A stretch of DNA of 58,495 bases from the NCBI GenBank assembly GCA_943354905.1, contig CALRDL010000004.1:1-58495 (forward strand), written 5' to 3'. A model generated the notes under the pieces. That model was not told where the DNA came from. It saw only the letters and a program-made list of their open reading frames with translations, and did not search any database. The position numbers were made by a program, and so were the translations under genes. This DNA is from Candidatus Nomurabacteria bacterium (lineage in GTDB: Bacteria > Patescibacteriota > Minisyncoccia > Phycocordibacterales > UBA9973). Shown here in pieces: positions 35,112 to 42,543 of the stretch (the first letter of the stretch is position 1; each line of letters opens with the position of its first letter).

Positions 35112-35443
35112 TGTTTTATGTCTTCTTTAATTTGAATAATCAATTCTTTTTCAGTGTCAAATTTTTTATATTCTCGTAAAAACTTTTTTATTTCTAGAGT
35201 CACTTCTTTGCCGTATGCATCTCCATTATACCCTATTAAATGCGCTTCTACTTTTTTTGCTGGACCTATTACTATCCCCGCTCTATATTTTTTTTCATTC
35301 AAAGTCGCCTCCCCAACATACACTCCTTCACTCGGTAATTCTTTTTTTTCCTCTTTTCTTCTCTCTAAATTCACCGTCGGAAATCCCAATTTCTTCCCAT
35401 ATCCATCACCGTGTATAACCCGACCTGTGATTTTAATATCCAT
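35096..35443 (-). CDS. Standalone riboflavin kinase domain
   Basis: The 115-aa protein equals only the C-terminal kinase domain of bifunctional RibF: GRVIHGDGYGKKLGFPTVNL, GVYVGEATLNEKKYRAGIVIGPA, and E-x-HLIGYNGDAYGKEVTLEI. It would make FMN from riboflavin and ATP. The N-terminal FAD synthetase half is absent, so FAD must be made by another protein. It heads the ribE-ribH operon. The first gene of the group sits 18 bases after aspS stops, so read-through from aspS is possible. Confidence 0.9.
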   Translation of the reverse strand: MDIKITGRVIHGDGYGKKLGFPTVNLERRKEEKKELPSEGVYVGEATLNEKKYRAGIVIGPAKKVEAHLIGYNGDAYGKEVTLEIKKFLREYKKFDTEKELIIQIKEDIKQCSRA

Positions 35444-35461
35444 CAGAATAATTATTCAAAA

Positions 35462-36847
35462 TTATTTTTGAATTTTAAGACCAAGTTCTTTCAATTGTTT
35501 TTCAGATATTGGGGCCGGAGAACCCATCATCAAATCTTTACCTTCTCCGGTTTTTGGAAATGCAATTACTTCTCGAATATTTGGTTCATTTTGGAGAATC
35601 ATTGCAATACGATCGATACCAGGAGCAAATCCTCCATGTGGAGGTGCACCATAAGTAAAGGCTTCGAGCATGTGTCCAAATTTCTTTTGTTGATCTTCTT
35701 CGGAAATATTTAAAAGTTTAAAAACTTGTTTTTGTAAATCTCTTTCGTGAATTCGAATACTTCCAGAAGAAAGTTCATAACCATTCAAAACCAAATCATA
35801 TGCATTTGCGCGAATAGAAAACAAATCCTCACCCCTCATAAACTTTTCTTTATCTTCTTCTTTGATCGAACAAAATGGATGATGCACTGCTTGTACTTCG
35901 CCTTCATCAGTTTTTTCAAACATTGGAAAGTCTAATACCCAAGCAAAAGCAAGTTCATTTGGATTATTTTTATTTATTCGCATATCTGGCTTATCGGAAC
36001 CATATTTTTCTAAAGATTCTTTGTATGATAATCTAGGAAAAGGGATCTGGGTAAAATGTTTTTCTGGGTAAACATTTTTAACTAATTCGATAAACATCGC
36101 CTCAGTGTATTCGAGCACTTCTTCTTGAGTAACAAAAGACATTTCAAAATCAAGTTGTGTAAATTCTGGTTGTCTATCTCCTCTAGTATCTTCATCTCTC
36201 ATACATCTAGCAATTTGAAAATATTTTTCAAAACCAGCCACCATAGAAAGTTGCTTGAATTGTTGTGGTGATTGTGGCAACACATAAAATTGACCATTAA
36301 AAGTCCGAGAAGGAACCACGTATTCCCTAGAACCTTCAGGCGTACCTTTCATTAATATTGGTGTTTCAATTTCAACAAAGTCGTTCTCATGCATATACTT
36401 TCTAAAAAAAGTAATTATTTTATCTCTCATTCGAATATTTTTCTGCATTCTTTCAGTGCGTAAATCAAGATATCTATATTTCATTCTAATATCTTCGCCA
36501 ACTTCCATAGTATTTTCGTTTATTTGAAACGGTGTGGTCTCTGCTTTGTTTAAAACTTCTATATTCAAAACTTCGATTTCTACCCCTCCACCTTGCTTGG
36601 CATTTTTATCATTTCGCTCTTTTACTAAACCTTGAACTTTCAAAACCCATTCTGGACGGATTTCTTTTGCTGAAGCGATAGCCTCAGGATGGGTTGGTAA
36701 AGTCACACATTGCACTTTCCCAGTCATATCTCGCATATCAAAAAATACCATTTTACCCTGATCACGTCTGACATCCACCCAACCAGCAATAACAATTTCC
36801 TTACCAATATGCTCTTTTAAATCTTTTATATAAATTCTATCTTTCAT
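35462..36847 (-). CDS. aspS: Aspartyl-tRNA synthetase (short, GAD-less bacterial type)
   Basis: The 461-aa class II synthetase has an OB anticodon domain (IVIAGWVDVRRDQGKMVFFDMRDMTG), a flipping-loop region EDIRMKYRYLDLRTERMQKN, motif 2 (FQIARCMRDEDTRGDRQPEFTQLDFEMSF) and motif 3 (GGFAPGIDRIAMIL). The sequence is of bacterial type but lacks the ~120-residue GAD insertion of ~590-aa bacterial AspRS. It is preceded by a T-box-like leader with terminator. Extra hairpins (ACCGCGC/GCGCGGT) lie just before the ATG, and no Shine-Dalgarno is seen. Confidence 0.93.
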   Translation of the reverse strand: MKDRIYIKDLKEHIGKEIVIAGWVDVRRDQGKMVFFDMRDMTGKVQCVTLPTHPEAIASAKEIRPEWVLKVQGLVKERNDKNAKQGGGVEIEVLNIEVLNKAETTPFQINENTMEVGEDIRMKYRYLDLRTERMQKNIRMRDKIITFFRKYMHENDFVEIETPILMKGTPEGSREYVVPSRTFNGQFYVLPQSPQQFKQLSMVAGFEKYFQIARCMRDEDTRGDRQPEFTQLDFEMSFVTQEEVLEYTEAMFIELVKNVYPEKHFTQIPFPRLSYKESLEKYGSDKPDMRINKNNPNELAFAWVLDFPMFEKTDEGEVQAVHHPFCSIKEEDKEKFMRGEDLFSIRANAYDLVLNGYELSSGSIRIHERDLQKQVFKLLNISEEDQQKKFGHMLEAFTYGAPPHGGFAPGIDRIAMILQNEPNIREVIAFPKTGEGKDLMMGSPAPISEKQLKELGLKIQK

Positions 36848-36904
36848 GTGATTTTACGAAATCATACCGCGCAACGACAATTAAAGCGCGGTAATTGAAA
36901 AAGC

Positions 36905-37086
36905 AAAAATCGCCTCTTCAAACTTACCTTATTTGATAAATTTGCAGGGGCGATTCTTGCGCTTGTGGTGAGGCGCTATCGAACCACGGTGCCACCCTAC
37001 TTCGTCACGCTATAGCTCGGTTACGAGCAAAAGCGGATATCTCTTTTAAGCATCTCCAGCCTCCCCGTTGTCAATGGCTCAACAGC
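36905..37086 (-). ncRNA. T-box riboswitch leader of aspS
   Basis: On the minus strand the leader contains AGGGTGGCACCGTGG (36984-36998), the T-box core. Its UGGC would pair with GCCA, matching the G73 discriminator of tRNA-Asp. Upstream, AAGC...GCTT closes a short stem I-like hairpin whose loop holds GAC (37070-37072), a candidate Asp specifier. A GCTCG-TAAC-CGAGC hairpin sits between. Downstream, AATCGCC...GGCGATTTTT (36905-36955) is a terminator. Stem I is much shorter than the standard form, so the specifier is tentative. The leader fills the gap 36848-37125. Confidence 0.78.
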
Positions 37087-37092
37087 TTCTTT

Positions 37093-37122
37093 GTATAATA
37101 ACATGCCTAATTATAAAATCAA
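37093..37122 (-). promoter_or_regulatory. Promoter of the aspS T-box leader
   Basis: TTGATT (37117-37122), an 18-bp spacer and TTATAC (37093-37098) on the minus strand, ~10 nt before the structured leader begins. Confidence 0.6.
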
Positions 37123-37125
37123 ACT

Positions 37126-37668
37126 TTAAAATTTATCTGGAAATTCAAATTCATGCACAGAGCTATTATGAATTACTTCGTGCACTTCTTCGTGCAATAT
37201 ATTATGAAGTAAACGAATAATTCCTCCGGAAGTCACCACTAAAATTTTCTTTTCTTTCGAGTTATTTTGTATATACTCGATAAAAGCAAAAACTCTTTGT
37301 GTCACATCTTCGACTGATTCACCACCATACGGACGATAGTCGTATTTTTGATTTTTATCTTTTTCTTTCATTTCCCCCGTAGTATCCATTTCACTAAATT
37401 TTTTTCCTGCAAGTGCTCCAAAATCTCGTTCTCTTAATCTCACATCAAATTTTATTTCTAAATTAAGTTTTTGATTTAAAATTTCTGATGTTTGTTTACA
37501 CCTCAATAAATCAGAGGAATATATTTCATCGAAGTCATTTTCTATTTCTGATAATGTCTTTTGGGCTTGTTCGATACCTTCTCGGTTCAAAGGACTATCA
37601 ATTTGCCCCGTTACAGCACCAGTTGCATTGTTCACTGTTTTTCCATGACGTAAAAAATACATTTTCAT
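37126..37668 (-). CDS. Histidine phosphatase family protein
   Basis: The 180-aa protein opens MKMYFLRHGKTVNNATG with the RHG phosphohistidine motif. The second part has LRERDFGALAGKKFSEMD, the YGGESVEDVTQRVFAFIEYI region and VVTSGGIIRLL, where a His is often replaced; here SGG stands at the usual (S/T)HG place. The product could be a phosphoglycerate-mutase-like or nucleotide/alpha-ribazole phosphatase. The substrate is not readable. A histidine in the second catalytic position is missing, so activity may be altered. Confidence 0.82.
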   Translation of the reverse strand: MKMYFLRHGKTVNNATGAVTGQIDSPLNREGIEQAQKTLSEIENDFDEIYSSDLLRCKQTSEILNQKLNLEIKFDVRLRERDFGALAGKKFSEMDTTGEMKEKDKNQKYDYRPYGGESVEDVTQRVFAFIEYIQNNSKEKKILVVTSGGIIRLLHNILHEEVHEVIHNSSVHEFEFPDKF

Positions 37669-37708
37669 AATTAATTTTATTATACTTCATAATTTTTAAG
37701 ATTCATAG

Positions 37709-37744
37709 TAAAAAAGGCGGATCGTTATTTAGACAGACCCGCCT
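37709..37744 (-). terminator. Terminator after the ATP-grasp-like gene
   Basis: On the minus strand AGGCGG...CCGCCT encloses a GTC/GAT inner arm and is followed by six T, 25 bases after the gene's stop. Confidence 0.8.
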
Positions 37745-37769
37745 CTTTGTGCGTTGGCTAGACGTGATC

Positions 37770-38801
37770 TTAGCCGATATCCTCCTTCAAACCCACATGG
37801 TAGTTCACGACGCCATTACCACCGTGAACTGGCAGGTTTTTACTTGCCGTTACGGTAAGTTCGGCAAGCTTGCCATTCACAAGATGGACAGCCAGCCGAA
37901 TGAATCTGTCAGCATCTGCGAGTGGGAAGGTTTTTTGCTTTACATACTTCTGGACTACAGTTTCCTTCCCGATGGCATCGAAGTATACCCCTTTTGCCCC
38001 TGAAGAAAATACCTCTTTGGTTACGAACGGACCGTTGTAGGTCGGAGGGATGAACTTTTTCAATTCATCCAACTCCTCACTACTCATTGACCCATAGTTC
38101 TTAAAGAGATACTGATCAAGAAAAGGCAAAGCCATAACTGCCTTGCTTCCCAAGCCGTGACGAGGTGGGTTTATAAAACTATCAGGCCTCTCTTTCCAGC
38201 GAGAAAGAAGCATCCGAGATGCCTTTTCCCCGCAGAGTGGAAAGTCGAGAAAGATTCCATTCTCAGGAAACTTTTGTGCTTCGAGTTGTTCCTCTGAAAA
38301 CACCTTGACTCTTCGGCCAGTGAATTCCGTAAGCTTTTGAGCAAAATACTTCTGCTCGCGAGCGTAAAAACTTTCTTTACGTCCAAGAAAGATGTGAACG
38401 TCATCTGTAACGTACTGGGCGAGTAAAGTGAGCAACTTTTGACGTTCTCCTGCCCCACTTTCGTTGCGACAAGCGAGCGCAAAACCGAGACCATGCTTGT
38501 TGGAAGGATCAATTTCTGCGATCTTCCAATTACCATCCTTGTCAGCCATCACATCCACCCTTACCAACCTCGGAGGGATATGCAGGTGGGTAGTCCCAGC
38601 CTCCAGATAGGTTTCGTTAAGAGTTGCTGAGAGAGACTTGAGCAAAAATCCATCCTGAACTTCAGTGGTAGCGATGAGGAATTTGTTCACCAATTCCCCC
38701 ATTCTAGCCAATTTTACCAGATCCTCTCGAGTAATCCTAAACAAATGCTCATCCAAGATGAACTCATGGGGTTTAGAAACCAAATAATCCAAGTTTTTCA
38801 T
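37770..38801 (-). CDS. ATP-grasp-like protein under TrpR/attenuator control
   Basis: In this 343-aa soluble protein, RVDVMADKDGNWKIAEIDPSNKHGLGFAL and FINPPRHGLGSKAVMALPF resemble circularly permuted ATP-grasp ligases of the glutathionylspermidine-synthase type (R-x-D...D.dG...EiD; npp...gsKa). NGPFVTKEVFSSGAKGV could be an ATP-binding lysine and glycine-rich loop. The assignment is weak, and the substrate is unknown. The start is certain: GGGAGGGGG lies 6-7 nt upstream of the ATG. The gene is richer in G+C than its surroundings. It lies behind a ~240-nt leader with a Trp-Trp leader peptide and attenuator hairpins, so it is expected to be made when tryptophan is scarce. Confidence 0.6.
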   Translation of the reverse strand: MKNLDYLVSKPHEFILDEHLFRITREDLVKLARMGELVNKFLIATTEVQDGFLLKSLSATLNETYLEAGTTHLHIPPRLVRVDVMADKDGNWKIAEIDPSNKHGLGFALACRNESGAGERQKLLTLLAQYVTDDVHIFLGRKESFYAREQKYFAQKLTEFTGRRVKVFSEEQLEAQKFPENGIFLDFPLCGEKASRMLLSRWKERPDSFINPPRHGLGSKAVMALPFLDQYLFKNYGSMSSEELDELKKFIPPTYNGPFVTKEVFSSGAKGVYFDAIGKETVVQKYVKQKTFPLADADRFIRLAVHLVNGKLAELTVTASKNLPVHGGNGVVNYHVGLKEDIG

Positions 38802-38865
38802 TATTAACCCCCTCCCAGAGGCTTTTCAAAGAACAATCTTTCCGTTTCCTCTAGGAAACAAAGAA

Positions 38866-38881
38866 CGGCGCTCTTGCGCCG
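38866..38881 (-). terminator. Attenuator terminator (3:4 hairpin)
   Basis: CGGCGC-AAGA-GCGCCG followed by TTCTTTGTTT on the minus strand. Its 5' arm (CGGCGCAAGAG, 38871-38881) can instead pair over 11 positions, two of them G-U, with CTTTTGCGCTG (38927-38937), which overlaps the end of the leader peptide. Confidence 0.75.
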
Positions 38882-38917
38882 GTTAATGGATTCCTTGTTT
38901 TTAGGTAGAAAAAGAAA

Positions 38918-39001
38918 TCAACAGAACAGCGCAAAAGCCTTGTGCTCTACGCTCCACCAAGAATTTAATATTAATTTGTTTATTTTTAACTTATTCTTCA
39001 T
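38918..39001 (-). CDS. trp-type leader peptide with tandem Trp codons
   Basis: A 27-codon frame runs from ATG at 39001 to TGA ending at 38918. It starts MKNKLKINKLILNSWWSVEH, with Trp-Trp at positions 15-16 (38954-38959). Directly after the TGGTGG, AGCGTAGAG (38945-38953) can pair with TTTTGCGCT (38928-38936) as the 1:2 pause hairpin. Size, tandem Trp, and position before alternative hairpins copy the E. coli trpL design. No Shine-Dalgarno is visible before the ATG. Confidence 0.75.
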   Translation of the reverse strand: MKNKLKINKLILNSWWSVEHKAFALFC

Positions 39002-39036
39002 ATTTTTATAAATTCATACAAAATACTCTTGTATCT

Positions 39037-39050
39037 ATGTACTAGTACAT
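39037..39050. promoter_or_regulatory. TrpR-like operator palindrome, copy 1
   Basis: ATGTACTAGTACAT is a perfect 14-bp palindrome containing the GTACTAGT half-site known from E. coli trp operators. It overlaps the end of the -10 box and the expected transcription start of the attenuator-controlled gene. The extended 20-mer GTTATCATGTACTAGTACAT (minus) recurs at 55135-55154. Confidence 0.72.
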
Positions 39051-39077
39051 GATAACATAAACCAAAATAAAATGCAA
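39049..39077 (-). promoter_or_regulatory. Promoter of the Trp-attenuated gene
   Basis: Minus strand TTGCAT (39072-39077), exactly 17 bp, then TATCAT (39049-39054, five of six consensus bases). Transcription should start near 39042, inside the operator palindrome. Confidence 0.8.
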
Positions 39078-39116
39078 GTATTTTATTAGAGTAATGTGAA
39101 AAACTACTTTTAAGCC

Positions 39117-39413
39117 TTATTTTCCGAACTTTTTTAGCATTTGGTGAAATCCACCATCCTTATTTCGAAGCATTCGAGATCCGCGCGTGACAGTACTGAT
39201 GCCCAGACCCAAATCCCCTGCTACAGATCTATGAGTCTCTTTGTTATTTAATTTCTTTATTATTTGCCAACGCAATGCCAAATTTTCAATCTCATTTGGA
39301 GTAAACATATCTTTTAGAAAAAGTGCGATAAAATCTTTATCTGAATTTAATTTGGAAAAAACTTCTAATAATTCTTTTTTATATTCCGAAATTTTTTTAT
39401 TTATGTGTTTCAT
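39117..39413 (-). CDS. trpR: Trp repressor
   Basis: The 98-aa protein matches classic TrpR over its length: LFLKDMFTPNEIENLALRWQIIKKLNNKETHRSVAGDLGLGISTVTRGSRMLR. The helix-turn-helix is at ~59-82, close to E. coli's [20 protein letters not shown]. It should bind DNA as a dimer with L-Trp as corepressor. A perfect GTACTAGT-containing palindrome lies 67 bp beyond its 3' end at the promoter of the next gene, the obvious target. TATACT is 5 nt before its ATG, so the mRNA is nearly or fully leaderless. Confidence 0.9.
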   Translation of the reverse strand: MKHINKKISEYKKELLEVFSKLNSDKDFIALFLKDMFTPNEIENLALRWQIIKKLNNKETHRSVAGDLGLGISTVTRGSRMLRNKDGGFHQMLKKFGK

Positions 39414-39443
39414 ATTAAAGTATAATGTATTTGGAATAAATCA

Positions 39444-39959
39444 CTACCACTTACTTGGCATTTGTATATCATAACAAAAATCAAAATCTTGAGAAAGATC
39501 CTGGTGATTTTTTAAAATATAAGGAATATTACGAACCCTAGAATTAGGATATATACCTACAATTTTTTTATTTTGATCAGCAACTACAATTATAGAGGAC
39601 TTTCCGGATTCAACTTCTTCCCCCATTAAACCGTAAGCATCGGCACCTACCTCTCCACTAACATTATCAGCAGATAACCAACCACCCATACAAGCAATCA
39701 ATACACCACTCATACCACAATCTTCAAGTGCACAGTAACTCATATACTTTTCCATAGCGTATACATAAAACTTATATTCCAAAGTGTACAGATGTTCATA
39801 CTCTACAACATTTTCTGAAACAATGGGAGCTTGATCTCCTAATTTTAATGGACCAAAAGATTTGACTGAACGTGGTGAAGAAAAAAATAAAACACAAACA
39901 AAAAATAATATGATAATGCATGTACTAACTATTATTTTTATAATATATTTTTTAGTCAT
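39444..39959 (-). CDS. Membrane-anchored protein of unknown function
   Basis: The 171-aa protein has one N-terminal TM/signal anchor (residues ~7-27) and an extracytoplasmic domain. Notable pieces are YMSYCALEDCGMSGVLIACMGGWL, a Cys-rich segment (three Cys), and a terminal YDIQMPSKW. The order trpS, this gene, trpR on one strand suggests co-location in a tryptophan region, but nothing in the protein shows a link to tryptophan. I do not recognise the family. Confidence 0.6.
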   Translation of the reverse strand: MTKKYIIKIIVSTCIIILFFVCVLFFSSPRSVKSFGPLKLGDQAPIVSENVVEYEHLYTLEYKFYVYAMEKYMSYCALEDCGMSGVLIACMGGWLSADNVSGEVGADAYGLMGEEVESGKSSIIVVADQNKKIVGIYPNSRVRNIPYILKNHQDLSQDFDFCYDIQMPSKW

Positions 39960-40005
39960 TTTTAATCAACAAATTCAACACAAACAATGTGTGGATAAAC
40001 ATATT

Positions 40006-40956
40006 TTAATACACATCTACTCCTATTTTCTCTCTAACTTCTTTCATTTTAGCTGAGGCGACGGCTTTGGCGCGCTCGCCACCTGCGTTCAGGATGGCGA
40101 GCGCGCCGTCTATATCTTTCTCATATTCTTTCCTCTTTTCCCGCAGTGGCGCGATAAATTTTTCCAAATCTTCGATCAATAATTCTTTTAATTCTTTATA
40201 CTTACCTGCTTTTTCTTCATAAATTTTTTTTAATTCTTCTTCGGGGCGCAAAAGTTTGTGAATTGCAAAAACATTTTCTGGAATTCCTCCGCTTGAATCC
40301 GTGACAATACTCATCACCGATGATTTTATTTCTTCGTATTCTGCAAAAAGTGGAATAGTGTTTCCATAACTCTTGCTCATCTTGCGTCCGTCTGTACCCG
40401 GGACTACTGCGACTTCTTCCATAATCATTTCTTTTGGTAATTTAAAAGTCTGGCCAAATGTATTGTTGAATTTTTCGGCTGTATCTCGAGCGATTTCTAT
40501 GTGTTGTTTCTGGTCTTGTCCTACTGGCACTATATCAACATCATAGAGTAATATATCAGCAGCCATTAAAAGAGGATAATTAAAAAGTCCGACATTCATA
40601 TCTTTGCCATTATCTCTTGCATCTTTGTAAGCAACAGAACGCTCTAGATAAGCCATAGGGGTTATAGTATCGAAAATCCATGCGAGTTCTGTATGCTCTG
40701 ATACATCAGACTGCTTGAATACAATAGATTTTTTAGGGTCAAGACCTAATGCTAAATAATCAATCAAAACAGCAATGATGTTTTCTTTCATGATTTTAGA
40801 ATTTTTTAAGGAGGTCATGGCATGATAGTCGACAATCATAAAATAAACGTCGTTATCATTTTGTTGGCTTATAAGCTGTTTCATCATTCCGAAATAATTC
40901 CCGATATGGGGTTTACCGGACGGCTGAATACCAGATAATAAGACTTTTTTAGACAT
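40006..40956 (-). CDS. trpS: Tryptophanyl-tRNA synthetase
   Basis: The 316-aa class I synthetase has GIQPSGKPHIGNYFGMMKQ (HIGH-type HIGN) and KMSKSYGN, with DIVPVGQDQKQHIEIARDTAEKFN between. The length is normal for TrpRS. TAATAT (40963-40968, minus) is 6 nt before the ATG, so it is predicted leaderless. No TrpR-type palindrome is seen at its promoter. Near the 3' end a GC-rich 13-bp perfect inverted repeat (40069-40081/40095-40107) lies inside the coding region at residues GALAILNAGGERA. Confidence 0.95.
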   Translation of the reverse strand: MSKKVLLSGIQPSGKPHIGNYFGMMKQLISQQNDNDVYFMIVDYHAMTSLKNSKIMKENIIAVLIDYLALGLDPKKSIVFKQSDVSEHTELAWIFDTITPMAYLERSVAYKDARDNGKDMNVGLFNYPLLMAADILLYDVDIVPVGQDQKQHIEIARDTAEKFNNTFGQTFKLPKEMIMEEVAVVPGTDGRKMSKSYGNTIPLFAEYEEIKSSVMSIVTDSSGGIPENVFAIHKLLRPEEELKKIYEEKAGKYKELKELLIEDLEKFIAPLREKRKEYEKDIDGALAILNAGGERAKAVASAKMKEVREKIGVDVY

Positions 40957-41056
40957 ATTTATATATTATCATAATAAATTTTTATATCCACACATTACCC
41001 ACATCATTACACACTTTTTAACTTTTCTAAAATTTTGACTGTGCTAGAATAACTGA

Positions 41057-42460
41057 ATGGTAAAGAATATAAAAAGTTTCAAATCTGCAAATATTCGCAT
41101 TCCTCCACAAAGCATACCCTCCGAACAAGCGGTCTTGGGTTCTATTATGCTCCGCAAAGATGCTATGCACGAAGTCGAAGACATGGTAACTCCGGATTCT
41201 TTTTATGTAGAAAAACATAAAATAATTTTTCAAGCGATGCTCGACCTTGGAAATAAAAATGAACCGATAGATATGCTTTCTCTTTCTACGAAACTTGGAG
41301 AAAGAAAACTTTTAGAACAAATCGGAGGCAATCAATACTTGGCAGAGATAGTAAATACTGTCCCTTCGAGTACAAACGTAAAACACTATGCAGATATTGT
41401 TCAAAAAAAATATGTCTTGCGTGGACTAATCGAAGCGGCTGATTATATTTCCGAACTTGCTTTCGAGGAAGGCGATGACCATATGGATGACATTCTCGAC
41501 ATGGCCGAGAAGAAAGTTTTTAGCGTAGTCTCTTCTCCAAAGAATCAAAAATTTGTAAATTTAAAAGATGCTCTACCTGAAGCCTATGAAAGACTAGAGA
41601 AACTTCATGAAAATAAAGGTATGATCCGCGGACTACCGACTGGTTTTCGAGATTTGGACACTATGCTTTCTGGTTTACAAAATTCTGATTTAATAATTCT
41701 GGCAGCTCGTCCATCTATGGGTAAAACCACTCTGGCTTTAGATATAGCTCGTATGGCTGGAGTAAAACATGAGAAATCTATTTTAATATTTTCCCTAGAA
41801 ATGTCTTCTCAACAACTCGTAGACCGTATGCTCTCTGCTGAGAGTCGAGTTAATGCTTGGAATCTCCGCACTGGGAACCTTTCTTCGGATCGAGAATTTT
41901 CTCAACTTCGCGATTCTCTCGGTAAACTCGCCAAAGCAAAAATCTACATAGATGATACTCCTGGAAATTCTATAGTTCGTATGAAAGCTTTGGCTCGTAG
42001 AATAAAAGCTGAGAAATCTTTAGATTTGATCGTCGTCGACTATTTACAATTAATGACGACTTCTAAAAATTATGATTCGATGGTGAATCAAGTTACTGAA
42101 ATCTCTAGATCTTTAAAAGGTCTCGCCAAAGAACTCGATGTACCCGTCCTTGCCCTTTCCCAGCTCTCTCGTAATGTTGAATCTCGTGGTGGCAAACCTC
42201 GCCTGTCTGACCTCCGTGACTCTGGATCTATCGAACAAGATGCCGACGTGGTTATGTTCATCCATAGTGAAGATAAAGGAAAAGAAGAATCTGATAAAAC
42301 AAATATAGTTGAAATATTGATCGAAAAACACCGAAATGGACCGACTGGAAAAGTCGAACTTTATTTTGATCTCAAAACTACGACCTTTCTTAATCTTGAA
42401 AAAAGTAATTTGAGTGAATTTTCCGCAGCGAAGGTAAGTAGTGACTTAGATGAGTTCTAA
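41057..42460 (+). CDS. dnaB: Replicative DNA helicase DnaB
   Basis: The 467-aa protein has the N-terminal DnaB domain (PPQSIPSEQAVLGSIMLRKDAMHEV) and the RecA-like C-terminal domain with Walker A ARPSMGKTTLALDIA, Walker B-type LDLIVVDYLQLM, and ALSQLSRNVESRGGKPRLSDLRDSGSIEQDADVVMFI. It unwinds DNA at the replication fork. TGC-TAGAAT (an extended -10, 41045-41050) ends 6 nt before the ATG, implying leaderless translation. No intein is present. Confidence 0.95.
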   Translation: MVKNIKSFKSANIRIPPQSIPSEQAVLGSIMLRKDAMHEVEDMVTPDSFYVEKHKIIFQAMLDLGNKNEPIDMLSLSTKLGERKLLEQIGGNQYLAEIVNTVPSSTNVKHYADIVQKKYVLRGLIEAADYISELAFEEGDDHMDDILDMAEKKVFSVVSSPKNQKFVNLKDALPEAYERLEKLHENKGMIRGLPTGFRDLDTMLSGLQNSDLIILAARPSMGKTTLALDIARMAGVKHEKSILIFSLEMSSQQLVDRMLSAESRVNAWNLRTGNLSSDREFSQLRDSLGKLAKAKIYIDDTPGNSIVRMKALARRIKAEKSLDLIVVDYLQLMTTSKNYDSMVNQVTEISRSLKGLAKELDVPVLALSQLSRNVESRGGKPRLSDLRDSGSIEQDADVVMFIHSEDKGKEESDKTNIVEILIEKHRNGPTGKVELYFDLKTTTFLNLEKSNLSEFSAAKVSSDLDEF

Positions 42461-42464
42461 AATG

Positions 42465-42522
42465 AATTACGAATTAAAAATTAGGAATTACGAATTGGGA
42501 TTAAAATTGATAATTCGTAATT
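42465..42522. repeat. AATTACGAATT intergenic repeat
   Basis: AATTACGAATT occurs at 42465-42475 and 42486-42496, with its inverse AATTCGTAATT at 42512-42522. The whole 42461-42540 gap before recR is made of this AT-rich repeat and can fold into a hairpin. Confidence 0.6.
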
Positions 42523-42543
42523 TGAAATTAATAATTGAATACA

